Positions 41,346-49,108 of a DNA stretch of 64,000 nucleotides are shown here, in pieces. The notes below the pieces were generated by a model. That model was not told the origin of the DNA. It made no database searches and saw only the letters and a program-made list of their open reading frames with translations. Each line of letters starts with the position of its first letter. Position 1 is the first letter of the stretch. The translations under genes were made by a program, and so were the position numbers. This DNA comes from Actinoplanes sp. TBRC 11911. GTDB taxonomy: Bacteria > Actinomycetota > Actinomycetes > Mycobacteriales > Micromonosporaceae. The stretch spans positions 62,001 to 126,000 of the forward strand of contig NZ_JABBNC010000015.1 in NCBI RefSeq assembly GCF_012933445.1, read 5' to 3'.

Positions 41346-41735
41346 TCAGCCGGTGGCGGCGTCCCAACCCGAATTTCCGGTACGCCCGTCGTACGCCTCC
41401 CGGGAGTCCAGCATTTCGTCGAAGTGCCGCTCGGTCCAGGCGCACGCCGCCGTCAGCGGTTCGAGCATGCTGCGGCCCACCGCGGTCAGCTCGTATTCCA
41501 CGTGCGGCCCGATGACGGTGCGCGTGAGCAGGCCGTCCCGTTCCAGGGAACGCAGCGACTGGGTGAGGACCTTCGGCGTGACCCGGCGCAGCGGCACACG
41601 CAGCTCGGAGAACCGGCGCGGCCCCTGCTCGAGGCACCGGACGACCAGCGCCGCCCACTTGTCGCCGAAGCGGATCGGGTTGAGCGTCGACGGGCAGACC
41701 TCGTCGAACATGTCGGCCGGAAGGGGTTGCCTCAT
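41346..41735 (-). CDS. HxlR-family winged-helix regulator
   Basis: 129 residues from ATG 41735. HxlR domain: CPSTLNPIRFGDKWAALVVRCL, GPRRFSELRVPLRRVTPKVLTQSLRSLERDGL and the wing VEYELTAVGRSML. The usual first cysteine of redox-sensing HxlR proteins (residue 14 here) is present; a second lies near residue 34. Divergent from an NAD(P)-binding oxidoreductase with an operator-like palindrome between, the standard layout for quinone or aldehyde responsive pairs. Confidence 0.9.
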   Translation of the reverse strand: MRQPLPADMFDEVCPSTLNPIRFGDKWAALVVRCLEQGPRRFSELRVPLRRVTPKVLTQSLRSLERDGLLTRTVIGPHVEYELTAVGRSMLEPLTAACAWTERHFDEMLDSREAYDGRTGNSGWDAATG

Positions 41736-41752
41736 GGAGCCTCACGATAGCC

Positions 41753-41770
41753 GGTATCCGATCGGTAACC
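41753..41770. promoter_or_regulatory. GGTnnCCGATCGGnnACC palindrome, probable HxlR operator
   Basis: GGTATCCGATCGGTAACC is symmetric at 14 of 18 positions with a perfect CCGATCGG core. It lies 17 bases upstream of the HxlR start and 69 bases upstream of the oxidoreductase start, in the divergent gap. Confidence 0.55.
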
Positions 41771-41839
41771 ACCGTCGTCGATAGCTTCGCAACCGGCGTG
41801 GGAGCACCAGCTCCGGGCGTTGGAGAGAGGCGGATAACT

Positions 41840-42454
41840 ATGGACATTGTGGTCTTCGGAGCCGGCGGCCGGGCCGGACGGCAGGCGGTGGCCGAGGCGT
41901 CGCGTCGCGGGCACCGGGTCACCGCGGTGGTGCGCCGGGGGCACCACGACCAGGCCGGTGTCCGGGTGGTCACCGGTGATGTCACGGACGCGGCGAGCAT
42001 CGCCGCGGCGGCCGCCGGGCACGACGCGGCGATCAGCGCGGCCGTGGACGTGACGGCGCCACCGAACGAGTTTTTCACCGCGTCGGCGCGCGCTCTCGAT
42101 GCCGGTCTGACCAAAGCGGGCGTACGGCGGCTGGTGGTTGTCGGTATTTCGTCGATCCTGCCCGGGGCGTCCGGTGCGCCGTTGATGGAGCAGCCCGGGT
42201 TCCCGACCGAGTATCAAGTCTTCGCCCTCGGTCACCTGGCCGGCCTGGACGAGCTCCGGAAGTCCGAGCTCGACTGGGCGTACGTGGCTCCGGCCGGCAA
42301 CTTCGACCACGATGGCACGCCGAGCGGCCGTTACCGGTTCGCCGACCACGGGGATATGTCCAGCCTGATCACCTACGCGGACTTCGCGGTCGCGCTGCTC
42401 GACGAGATCGAGGCGCCGCGCCACCACCGGGCGACCGCCAGCGTCCGGTCCTGA
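41840..42454 (+). CDS. NAD(P)-dependent oxidoreductase, SDR/NmrA type
   Basis: 204 residues from ATG 41840 (GGAGAGAGG upstream). Cofactor loop VVFGAGGRAGRQAV at residues 4-17, then GDVTDAASIAAAAAGHDAAI and VVGISSILPGASG, and a C-terminal segment GRYRFADHGDMSSLI. This matches the NAD(P)H-binding (YwnB/YesF-like) group that reduces quinones or flavins. Probably the target of the divergent HxlR regulator. Confidence 0.87.
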   Translation: MDIVVFGAGGRAGRQAVAEASRRGHRVTAVVRRGHHDQAGVRVVTGDVTDAASIAAAAAGHDAAISAAVDVTAPPNEFFTASARALDAGLTKAGVRRLVVVGISSILPGASGAPLMEQPGFPTEYQVFALGHLAGLDELRKSELDWAYVAPAGNFDHDGTPSGRYRFADHGDMSSLITYADFAVALLDEIEAPRHHRATASVRS

Positions 42455-42467
42455 ATCCCGCGCCGGG

Positions 42468-42749
42468 TCACGTGCGCATGTCCCGGAGCCGGGGCGTCTT
42501 CGACCTGGGCGGCCGGTCGTTCGCCACGAGGACGGCTATCCACGGCAGGAACACCATGCCGACGAGGCAGAGGGCCAGCCACACCCAGAGTAACGGGGGG
42601 TGCACGCTGACCAGCACGGCGCCCAGGACGAGACAGCCGGTCCGCACGCCCATCATCAGCACGTAGCGGACCTGCCGGCTGTGCAACTGCGCTTGCTGAC
42701 TCGGGGCCGCGTTCGTGATGACAACGGGCCGCTCCGACTGTTTCCTCAC
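42468..42749 (-). CDS. DUF3099 small membrane protein
   Basis: 93 residues from GTG 42749; longer in-frame starts up to 42803 add unlikely sequence and none has an RBS. DUF3099 pattern: VVITNAAPSQQAQLHSRQVRYVLMM, then two hydrophobic helices (VRTGCLVLGAVLVSVH and LLWVWLALCLVGMVFLPWIA) and a basic tail. Actinobacteria-specific family of unknown function. Ends 13 bases from the opposing oxidoreductase stop. Confidence 0.82.
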   Translation of the reverse strand: MRKQSERPVVITNAAPSQQAQLHSRQVRYVLMMGVRTGCLVLGAVLVSVHPPLLWVWLALCLVGMVFLPWIAVLVANDRPPRSKTPRLRDMRT

Positions 42750-43024
42750 GATGACTATGACGCGGCGGCCCCCGCGGATGTGACAGCTGGTGTCCGGCAG
42801 CACCCGGAGAGCTGCCGGTCGATCAATTCAAAACACCATTTCCCGGTACGGCCGTGGGGCTGAGTCACCGGAAGTTCGGGTTCGAAGTTCCCGGTCGTGC
42901 CGTGGGTGCACGGAGCCCTCCGATGGGACGAATTCGGCGACCGGGATGTGACATTTTCCCGTGCCATGTACCGGCGTTATGCGTCACGGTGACGGGATCG
43001 GGGGCGAAACATACGCTCACTCGC

Positions 43025-44185
43025 ATGAAGGTTCTGTTCTCCTGTGTTCCGGGTAAAGGCCATTACAATCCGCTTCTCCCACTCGCCCGCGCATTCGTAC
43101 GGCGGGGTGATCGGGTTGCTTTTCTGACCGCGCGTTCGATGGCCCCGGACGTATCCATCGAAGGATTCGAGCATTTGCCCGCGGGCGCGTCCACCGACGA
43201 GATGTTCGCCGAGGCCGCGCGACGCAGCGGCGTGGATCAGGTGGCGGGCGCCGTACCGGGCGCGGTGGCCGAATTCTTCGCCGGAGCGCGGCTGGACCTC
43301 GGCGGCGACGCGGCCCTGGACCTGGCGCGGCAGTGGCAGCCGGACCTGATCGTCAACGAGATGTTCGATCTCGTCGGCGTTCTCGTGGCCACCGGGCTGA
43401 CGGCGCCGCTGGCCACCGTCTCGCTCGGCCCGGCCACTCCGCCGGAGTTCCTCGACGCCATCGCGGCGAACGCGGCACCCCGTTTCGTCGCGCGTGGCTA
43501 CGAGCCGCCGATCGGATTACCGGCCGGGCGGTGGGTGCTCGAAACCTGCCCGGACGGCCTCAGCGCCTCCCGGACGCCCACCAAGGCCGAGCGTCTGACA
43601 CTGCGCCCCGAGGCGCACCGCGACTCGGCCGGGGCGGCGCCGGCGCTGCCCGCCCCGGTGCCCGGCCGGCCGCGCGTGCTGATCACGCTGGGCTCGCAGT
43701 TCGCCGCGTCGGAGGTCGTCGTCAAGCTGCTGGACGACCTGACCGGCGGCAGCGAACCGCTGGACGTCGAGTTCGTGGCGACGATCCTCCCCGGGGCCGA
43801 CGTGGCCGGGGTCCGGCACCGGTCCGAGCACGTCACCGTGGTGCCGTTCCAGCCGCTGTCCCGGCTGCTCACCGGCGTTACCGCGGCGCTGATCCACGGC
43901 GGCGCGGGCACGACGCTGGGCTGTCTCGCCGAAGGGGTGCCGCTGGTGGTCTGGCCGCAGGGCCTCGACCAGCCGGTGCAGGCCGTCGCCGTGCACGCGG
44001 CCGGCGCCGGCATCGGCCTGCCGCCCGGCCCGGTGTCGGCGCCGGTGCTGCGCGAGGCGGTACGCCAGGTGGTGACCGATCCCGCGTACGCCGACGCGGC
44101 CGGCCGGATCCGCCGGGAGATCGAGGCGATGTCCGCTCCGGAGCGGGTCGCCGCCGACCTGGCCGAGGCGCTGGCCGCGAGCTGA
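43025..44185 (+). CDS. GT1 (macrolide/erythromycin-type) glycosyltransferase
   Basis: 386 residues from ATG 43025 (MKVLFSCVPGKGHYNPLLPL). N-terminal loop VPGKGHYNP is the acceptor site of UGT/EryCIII-type enzymes with histidine near position 13; C-terminal donor motif HGGAGTTLGCLAEGVPLVVW and then PQGLDQPVQA. These enzymes attach hexose or deoxyhexose from NDP-sugars to macrolides, flavonoids or sterols; many confer self-resistance by glycosylation. No biosynthetic cluster is adjacent, so an inactivating resistance enzyme or a transfer remnant is possible. The start lacks a clear RBS and may be leaderless. Confidence 0.88.
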   Translation: MKVLFSCVPGKGHYNPLLPLARAFVRRGDRVAFLTARSMAPDVSIEGFEHLPAGASTDEMFAEAARRSGVDQVAGAVPGAVAEFFAGARLDLGGDAALDLARQWQPDLIVNEMFDLVGVLVATGLTAPLATVSLGPATPPEFLDAIAANAAPRFVARGYEPPIGLPAGRWVLETCPDGLSASRTPTKAERLTLRPEAHRDSAGAAPALPAPVPGRPRVLITLGSQFAASEVVVKLLDDLTGGSEPLDVEFVATILPGADVAGVRHRSEHVTVVPFQPLSRLLTGVTAALIHGGAGTTLGCLAEGVPLVVWPQGLDQPVQAVAVHAAGAGIGLPPGPVSAPVLREAVRQVVTDPAYADAAGRIRREIEAMSAPERVAADLAEALAAS

Positions 44186-44342
44186 GGCCGGACGGCGACA
44201 GGGCTGGCCGCGAGCTGGGGCCGCACGGCGAAAGGGCTGCGCGTGGGCCGCACGGCGAAAGGGCTGCGCAAGGGCCGCACGGCGAAGGGGCTGCGCAAGG
44301 GCCGCACGGCGAAGGGGCTGCGCCAGCCCCTTCGCTCGGCGG
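44186..44342. repeat. 27-base tandem repeat (four units) grown from the 3' end of the glycosyltransferase gene
   Basis: GGCCGCACGGCGAA recurs at 44219, 44246, 44273 and 44300, period 27. Immediately before, GCTGGCCGCGAGCTG occurs twice, at 44171 (the gene's last codons and stop) and at 44204, so the array seems to have started as duplications of the coding end. 27 is a multiple of three but the frame is closed by the gene's own stop. Region ends with the terminator at 44309-44335. Confidence 0.85.
44309..44335. terminator. Bidirectional terminator hairpin between glycosyltransferase and nuoF
   Basis: Perfect 12-base stem GCGAAGGGGCTG / CAGCCCCTTCGC with a three-base loop. Its left arm is the last tandem unit, so the hairpin uses repeat sequence. 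It is seven bases from the nuoF stop. Confidence 0.85.
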
Positions 44343-45677
44343 TCAGTGCACCCCGGCCAAGGCCCGCGCGGACAACCGCGGAGCGGTCCGGCCCTCGATG
44401 TAGTCCAGGTACTCCTGGCGGAAATACTTGATCGTCGACATCACCGGCGTGGCCGCGCTGTCGCCGAGCGCGCAGAACGACCGGCCGTTGATGTTGTCCG
44501 CCGTGTCCAGCAGTGTGTCGAGATCCTCCACGGTGCCCTCGCCGGACAGGATCCGCCGGTACGTGTTGACCATCCAATAGGCGCCTTCGCGGCACGGCGT
44601 GCACTTGCCGCACGACTCGTGGTGGTAGAACTCCAGCCACCGCCACGTCGCGTACACCGGGTCGTCCTGCTCGCTGAAGATCTGGATGGCCGTGGTGCCC
44701 AGCAGCGAGCCGGCCGCCGCGACACTGTCGAAGTCGAGCGGCACGTCCAGGTGCTCCTCGGTGAACAGCGGGGTCGACGATCCGCCGGGCGTCCAGAACT
44801 TCAGCTTGTGGCCGGGCTTCATGCCGCCCGCGAGCTCGATCAACTCGCGCAACGTGGTGCCGAGACCACATTCGTACTGGCCAGGGTTGGCGATGCGCCC
44901 GGACAGCGAGTAGATGATCGGGCCCGGCGACTTCTCGGTGCCCATGCTGCGCCACCAGTCCGAACCGCCCAGCACGATGGGCGGCACGCTGGCGAGAGTG
45001 CCGACGTTGTTCACGACGGTCGGGCTCGCGTAGAGGCCGGCGACCGCGGGGAACGGCGGCCGCAGCCGGGGCTGCCCACGGAAGCCCTCCAGCGAGTCGA
45101 GCAGTGCGGTCTCCTCGCCGCAGATGTATGCGCCGGCGCCGCTGTGCACCACCATGTCCAGGTCGAACCCCGAGCCCAGAATATTTTGACCCAGATAACC
45201 CTTCGCGTACGCCTCGTCGATCGCGTTACGCAGCCGGCGGGACGCGTGCACCGCCTCGCCACGGATGTAGATGAACGCCTGGCTCGCCCGGACGGCGTAC
45301 GCGGCAATGATCGCGCCCTCAATGAGCGAGTGCGGGTCGTACGTCATCAGCGGCAGGTCCTTGCAGGTGCCCGGCTCGCCCTCGTCGGCGTTGACGACCA
45401 GGTAGTGCGGCTTCCCGTCGCCCTGCGGGATGAACCCCCACTTGAGACCCGTCGGGAAGCCCGCACCGCCCCGGCCGCGCAGACCCGAGTCCTTGACCAG
45501 CTGGATCAGGTCGTCCGGGTGCACATCGAGGGCCTTACGCAGCGCCCGATAGCCGTCGAGCTGCTCGTAGACGTCGATCCGGTACGCGTCCGGCGTGAGC
45601 CACCGCTTGGTGAGGACCGGGGTGAGCTTGCGGAGAACTTCGGGGCGGGGCTCCGCGTACGAGGTCTCGATGGTCAT
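44343..45677 (-). CDS. nuoF: NADH-quinone oxidoreductase subunit F, orphan copy
   Basis: 444 residues from ATG 45677, the normal NuoF length. FMN/NADH-binding GRGGAGFPTGLKWG (about 68-81) and NADEGEPGTCKD follow the NuoF pattern. The N3 [4Fe-4S] ligands are all present: C356, C359 and C362 in ESCGKCTPC, and C402 in SFCALGDSA. The rest of complex I (nuoE, nuoG and others) is not adjacent. It may be a second NuoF for an alternative diaphorase or hydrogenase/formate complex, or a scattered complex I gene. A CRP-like site lies 81 bases upstream. Confidence 0.92.
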   Translation of the reverse strand: MTIETSYAEPRPEVLRKLTPVLTKRWLTPDAYRIDVYEQLDGYRALRKALDVHPDDLIQLVKDSGLRGRGGAGFPTGLKWGFIPQGDGKPHYLVVNADEGEPGTCKDLPLMTYDPHSLIEGAIIAAYAVRASQAFIYIRGEAVHASRRLRNAIDEAYAKGYLGQNILGSGFDLDMVVHSGAGAYICGEETALLDSLEGFRGQPRLRPPFPAVAGLYASPTVVNNVGTLASVPPIVLGGSDWWRSMGTEKSPGPIIYSLSGRIANPGQYECGLGTTLRELIELAGGMKPGHKLKFWTPGGSSTPLFTEEHLDVPLDFDSVAAAGSLLGTTAIQIFSEQDDPVYATWRWLEFYHHESCGKCTPCREGAYWMVNTYRRILSGEGTVEDLDTLLDTADNINGRSFCALGDSAATPVMSTIKYFRQEYLDYIEGRTAPRLSARALAGVH

Positions 45678-45757
45678 GCTTGTCACCTTCCGCACGTGCG
45701 GTTGTTGCTAGCTGCAGGGAGACGACGCAGCGGCATCGGATGTGACAGCGAACGGCA

Positions 45758-45773
45758 CGTGAAGTGCTTCACA
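45758..45773 (-). promoter_or_regulatory. CRP/FNR-type site TGTGA-N6-TCACG upstream of nuoF
   Basis: On the nuoF strand TGTGAAGCACTTCACG, one base from the consensus TGTGA-N6-TCACA used by actinobacterial CRP proteins. Outside the TetR gene, 81 bases upstream of the nuoF ATG. It could also serve as part of the TetR gene's terminator, since GTGAAG-TG-CTTCAC is a palindrome. Confidence 0.5.
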
Positions 45774-45785
45774 CGTCGGTGCTGA

Positions 45786-46367
45786 TCAGCCCAATACGGT
45801 CAGGGCGGCGTCGACGGTGCTGGTGAGCTCGTCGCGGTCGGGGCGGACCGTGCCGACGACCCGCAGCCCCTGGATCGTCATGACGAAGAACCGGGCCAGA
45901 GCGCGGGGGTCCTTGCCGGCGGCGATCTGGCCCTGCTGCTGCGCGGCGGCGAGGCCCTCGTGCAGGGCTTCCTCCATCACGTCCATGGTGTTGCGGACGC
46001 GGGCCGCGACCTGGGGATCGACCGGTAAGCGCTCGGCGGTGGCGCCGATGATGAGGCAGCAGCGGGTGCCCCGCGCGTCCACCGCGAGATCCACCAGTGA
46101 CAGCAGCGCGCTGCGGAGCACGTCGTGAATGGGCTGCCCGGCGCGCAGCCGGTCGGTGATGCGCTGCGACAGGAACTCGCGGTAGCGGTCGAGGGCCACC
46201 AGGTAGAGGTTCTCCTTGCTGCCGAACGCCGCGTAGAGAGAGCCGCGCTGCACGCCGGTGACCTCGACGATGTCCTGGATGCTGGTGCCCTCGTAGCCGC
46301 GGCTCCAGAACAGGTCCATGGCCGCGGTGATCGCGGCGTCGGTGTCGAACTCCCGGGTGCGGGCCAT
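45786..46367 (-). CDS. TetR-family regulator
   Basis: 193 residues from ATG 46367. N-terminal helix-turn-helix (about 18-60): GYEGTSIQDIVEVTGVQRGSLYAAFGSKENLYL, the classical TetR signature. C-terminal domain has cysteines in TRCCLI. Divergent from the cupin gene at 46468 with a dyad overlapping its promoter. The TetR protein most likely represses the cupin gene and itself. Confidence 0.92.
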   Translation of the reverse strand: MARTREFDTDAAITAAMDLFWSRGYEGTSIQDIVEVTGVQRGSLYAAFGSKENLYLVALDRYREFLSQRITDRLRAGQPIHDVLRSALLSLVDLAVDARGTRCCLIIGATAERLPVDPQVAARVRNTMDVMEEALHEGLAAAQQQGQIAAGKDPRALARFFVMTIQGLRVVGTVRPDRDELTSTVDAALTVLG

Positions 46368-46395
46368 GGTGATCCTTTCGCTGGCGCGCCCTATC

Positions 46396-46429
46396 TTGAC
46401 TCAGCGTTCCAGAAAACGCTAGCGTCTGG
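46396..46429 (+). promoter_or_regulatory. SigA-type promoter with palindromic operator for the cupin gene
   Basis: -35 TTGACT at 46396-46401, 18-base spacer, -10 TAGCGT at 46420-46425. The palindrome ACGCTAGCGT (46416-46425) with CCAGA and CTGG flanks (46409-46429) covers the -10, so a bound TetR dimer would block initiation. A separate TCTGG...CCAGA pair lies just downstream (46426-46453). Confidence 0.6.
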
Positions 46430-46467
46430 CCATTCTTGAACGATCGGACCAGAAATCAGGGGGCGCC

Positions 46468-47022
46468 GTGAGTGTTGCGGGACCGTACGACGACGACATC
46501 TTGAATTCGGACAGGACGATCTACACGCCCGGTGACGCCGGCGTGATGAGCTGGGTGTCCGGCGACGTCTACCGCGTCGCGGCCTCGCGCGAGGACGGCG
46601 TCGGACGGATCGGGTTCATCGACGGGATCGTGCCGGTCGGCGGCGGCCCGATCGCGCACGTGCACAAGAAGTCGGACGAGAGCTTCTTCGTCGCCTCGGG
46701 GACGATCGCGTTTCTGAGCGGGACCAAGACGATCGCGGCCGAGCCCGGTTCCTTCGTGCACGTTCCGCAGGGCACGCTGCACCGGTTCAAGAACGTCGGC
46801 GACGTCGAAGCCCGGTTGCTGTTCTTCTTCAACCCGGCCGGGCCGGAGCTGATGTTCAACTACGCCGGGGACAAGCCGGCGCCGGGCTCGGCGCCGATCG
46901 TGTGGGACGCGGACCGGTTCGCCGAGGCGCTCGACGCCGTGGCGCACCTCGACGTCGACATCTTCCCGCACCCGGAGCTCGACCATCTGTTCCGCCCCGG
47001 GCCGGGCGCCGGCGGAGTGTGA
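46468..47022 (+). CDS. Cupin-domain protein
   Basis: 184 residues from GTG 46468. A single cupin: GPIAHVHKKSDESFFVASGTI (metal ligands His-x-His and Glu) and PQGTLHRFKNVG with the third histidine. Typical of quercetinase-like/RmlC-like dioxygenases or small-molecule-binding cupins. Under apparent control of the divergent TetR. Its stop is followed by a terminator hairpin. Confidence 0.85.
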   Translation: MSVAGPYDDDILNSDRTIYTPGDAGVMSWVSGDVYRVAASREDGVGRIGFIDGIVPVGGGPIAHVHKKSDESFFVASGTIAFLSGTKTIAAEPGSFVHVPQGTLHRFKNVGDVEARLLFFFNPAGPELMFNYAGDKPAPGSAPIVWDADRFAEALDAVAHLDVDIFPHPELDHLFRPGPGAGGV

Positions 47023-47033
47023 TCGCGGAGCGA

Positions 47034-47061
47034 GGCCGGTCGGTGGGGGTGCCGACCGGCC
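47034..47061. terminator. Bidirectional terminator hairpin between cupin and NmrA genes
   Basis: Perfect ten-base stem GGCCGGTCGG / CCGACCGGCC with an eight-base loop, 11 bases after the cupin stop and 7 bases from the stop of the opposing gene. Confidence 0.8.
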
Positions 47062-47068
47062 CCGCCGA

Positions 47069-47920
47069 TCACTGGCCGCGGAGCTCGGAAAGGTGGTCCC
47101 GGACGAACTCGGTGATGTCGTGGGCCGGGCGGCCCATCAGCCGGGGGAAGTCGTCGGTGGTGCGGTCGCCCCAGCCGTCGGCGTAGGCCCGGGCGTACTC
47201 GGTGTTGACGCCCGCGAACCAGGAGCTGAAGCCGGCGTCGAGCATCATCTGCTGGAACTCGTCGAACCCCAGCGGGTGGTACTTCGTCGGCCGGCCGGTC
47301 ACCTCGCCGATGGCGGCGGCGTAGTCGTAGAGGGAGATGCTGCGCGGGCCGGAGATGGTGTAGACCTGCGACGCGTGCGCCGCCGGGTCCAGCAGGATCT
47401 TGGCGCCGAACGCCCCGATGTCCTCGGCGTCGATCATGGCGACCCGCCCGTCCTGCAGGCCGCCGTACAGCGCGTCGCCCTGCAGCGATCCGTACAGGTT
47501 CTGCATGAAATAGAACGGTCGGATGATCGTCCAGTCGAAGTCGCCGTAGCGCAGCTCGATCTCGGAGAGCGCGTGCAGGCGGCCGTTGCGGGTCGGCGCG
47601 TCGTGCCCGGCGCCGATCGCGGACATCCGCACGACATGCGACACGCCGGCTTCCCGGGCCGCCACGAGCGCGTTCGACGTCTGATGGGGCGAGATTGCCG
47701 CGTACGCCGACAGCAGCCACAACGTGTCCACGCCGCGGAAGGCGTCGCCCAGGGTGGCGGGCTCGTCGAGGTCACCTTGCACGAACTCGATGCCGGGGAG
47801 GTCGGGCACGCGGGCGAGGTCGCGCACGAGCGCTCGCACGGGCGGGTGGTCGGCCTCGGCGAGGCCGCGCAGAACTTCGGTAGAGACGGTGCCTGTCGTC
47901 CCCGTGACCAGAATCGTCAC
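47069..47920 (-). CDS. NmrA-like NAD(P)-binding protein
   Basis: 283 residues from GTG 47920 (MTILVTGTTGTVSTEVL), with GGAAGGGA upstream; an upstream in-frame start at 47956 overlaps the operators. Cofactor loop VTGTTGTVS fits the NmrA-type G-x-x-G-x-x pattern, followed by GDLDEPATLGDAFRGVDTLWL and a C-terminal SLYDYAAAIGEVTGRP. Like qor2/YtfG relatives it may reduce quinones or sense NADP. Divergent from the GDSL gene, with two operator dyads in the gap. Confidence 0.87.
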   Translation of the reverse strand: MTILVTGTTGTVSTEVLRGLAEADHPPVRALVRDLARVPDLPGIEFVQGDLDEPATLGDAFRGVDTLWLLSAYAAISPHQTSNALVAAREAGVSHVVRMSAIGAGHDAPTRNGRLHALSEIELRYGDFDWTIIRPFYFMQNLYGSLQGDALYGGLQDGRVAMIDAEDIGAFGAKILLDPAAHASQVYTISGPRSISLYDYAAAIGEVTGRPTKYHPLGFDEFQQMMLDAGFSSWFAGVNTEYARAYADGWGDRTTDDFPRLMGRPAHDITEFVRDHLSELRGQ

Positions 47921-47950
47921 GTCGTGGGTCCCTTCCTTGACGATAAGAAA

Positions 47951-47987
47951 GTCCATGTATTGGACTGTCCAGGATCTGGACTATACT
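47951..47987. promoter_or_regulatory. Two tandem GTCCA-N5-TGGAC operators over the GDSL promoter
   Basis: Perfect dyads at 47951-47965 and 47967-47981, 16 bases centre to centre. The first contains the -35 TTGGAC (47960-47965) and the second abuts the -10 TATACT (47982-47987) of a promoter with 16-base spacer, pointing to the GDSL gene; transcription would start near its ATG at 47994, so the mRNA may be leaderless. The likely regulator binds as two dimers; none is encoded next door. Confidence 0.6.
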
Positions 47988-47993
47988 ACGGGC

Positions 47994-49040
47994 ATGATGT
48001 GGGCAGCCGGCTTCCGGACCGCGGTGATCGACCCCTACGACCGGCTGCAGTTCGCCGAGCCACGGGGCTTCGACGGCCAGACCGTGCGCCAGGTGCTGCA
48101 CATGGCCGGCGGGGGAGAGGCGCTCCGGGTGCGCCTGACGAACCAGTACGGGCGTGCCCCGTTGTCCGTCGGGGCCGCGTCGGTCGCCGTCGGTCGCCGG
48201 CGGGCCGTCCTCACCCTGGGCGGCGCGGACCGCTTCGTTGTCGAGGCGGGCGAGGAGGCCGTCCTCGACCCGGTGGAGCTGAGCGTCGCCGCCGGCACGA
48301 ACGTGCTCCTCGACCTTCACTTCCCGGAGAAGACGGGTCTCGCCACCTATTCGCACAGGCCGGCCGAGCTCGCCCTCATCGGGCCCGGGAACGAGCGGGT
48401 GGAGGCACGATATTTCGTCTCGGGCATCGACGTGCTCGTCCCGGACGGCACCGCGATCGCCGTGGCGTTCGGCGACTCCTGGTTCGAGGGGGTCGGCACC
48501 ACGATCGGCGCGAATCATCGCTCGGTGGACTTCCTCAACCTGCGCCTCGACAGCGGGTGGGTGGTCAACCAGGGCATCGCCGGGAACCGGCTGTTACGCG
48601 ACGGGGTCGGGGACCATGCGGCCGCGCGTTTCGACCGGGACGTTCTCGCGGTGCCCGCGGTGACGCACGTCCTGCTGCATTTCGGGATCAACGACCTCGC
48701 GCTGCCCGCGTTGCTCGGCGAAGCCCCGGTCACCGCCGGCGAGCTCATCGACGGATTCGCCGGCCTGGCCGATCGCGCGCACCGGGCCGGACTGACGATC
48801 CTGGCCGCCACCATCAGCCCCTTCGACGGCGCCGACCACCGCATTCGGCACGAGGTCAACGACTGGATCCGTACGACCAAGGCCGTTGACGCGGTTTTCG
48901 ATGTCGCCCGGGCCGTCGCGGATCCGCATTCTCCCGATCGCATCCGGGCCGCCCTCGGCGCCGGCGACGGCATGCATCTCAACGACCGGGGCGCGGCGGT
49001 CATGGCCGGCACCGTCGATCCCGGCCTTCTGAGGTCATAG
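47994..49040 (+). CDS. GDSL/SGNH-family esterase-lipase with N-terminal carbohydrate-binding-like domain
   Basis: 348 residues from ATG 47994 (47997 also possible). The C-terminal half is SGNH hydrolase: block I AFGDSWFEG with the nucleophile serine, block III GINDLALP, and block V GMHLNDRG with the aspartate/histidine pair. The N-terminal half (about 1-145) is a beta-rich region with a PYDRLQF start typical of this long GDSL subgroup. No signal peptide is visible, so it is probably cytoplasmic. Substrate unknown. Followed by YeiH. Confidence 0.85.
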   Translation: MMWAAGFRTAVIDPYDRLQFAEPRGFDGQTVRQVLHMAGGGEALRVRLTNQYGRAPLSVGAASVAVGRRRAVLTLGGADRFVVEAGEEAVLDPVELSVAAGTNVLLDLHFPEKTGLATYSHRPAELALIGPGNERVEARYFVSGIDVLVPDGTAIAVAFGDSWFEGVGTTIGANHRSVDFLNLRLDSGWVVNQGIAGNRLLRDGVGDHAAARFDRDVLAVPAVTHVLLHFGINDLALPALLGEAPVTAGELIDGFAGLADRAHRAGLTILAATISPFDGADHRIRHEVNDWIRTTKAVDAVFDVARAVADPHSPDRIRAALGAGDGMHLNDRGAAVMAGTVDPGLLRS

Positions 49041-49108
49041 GCAACGCCTATGACCGTGGTACGCGAACTGCTCTACCGGCCGCATCCGGCGGTGCCGACG
49101 CTTGGTTG

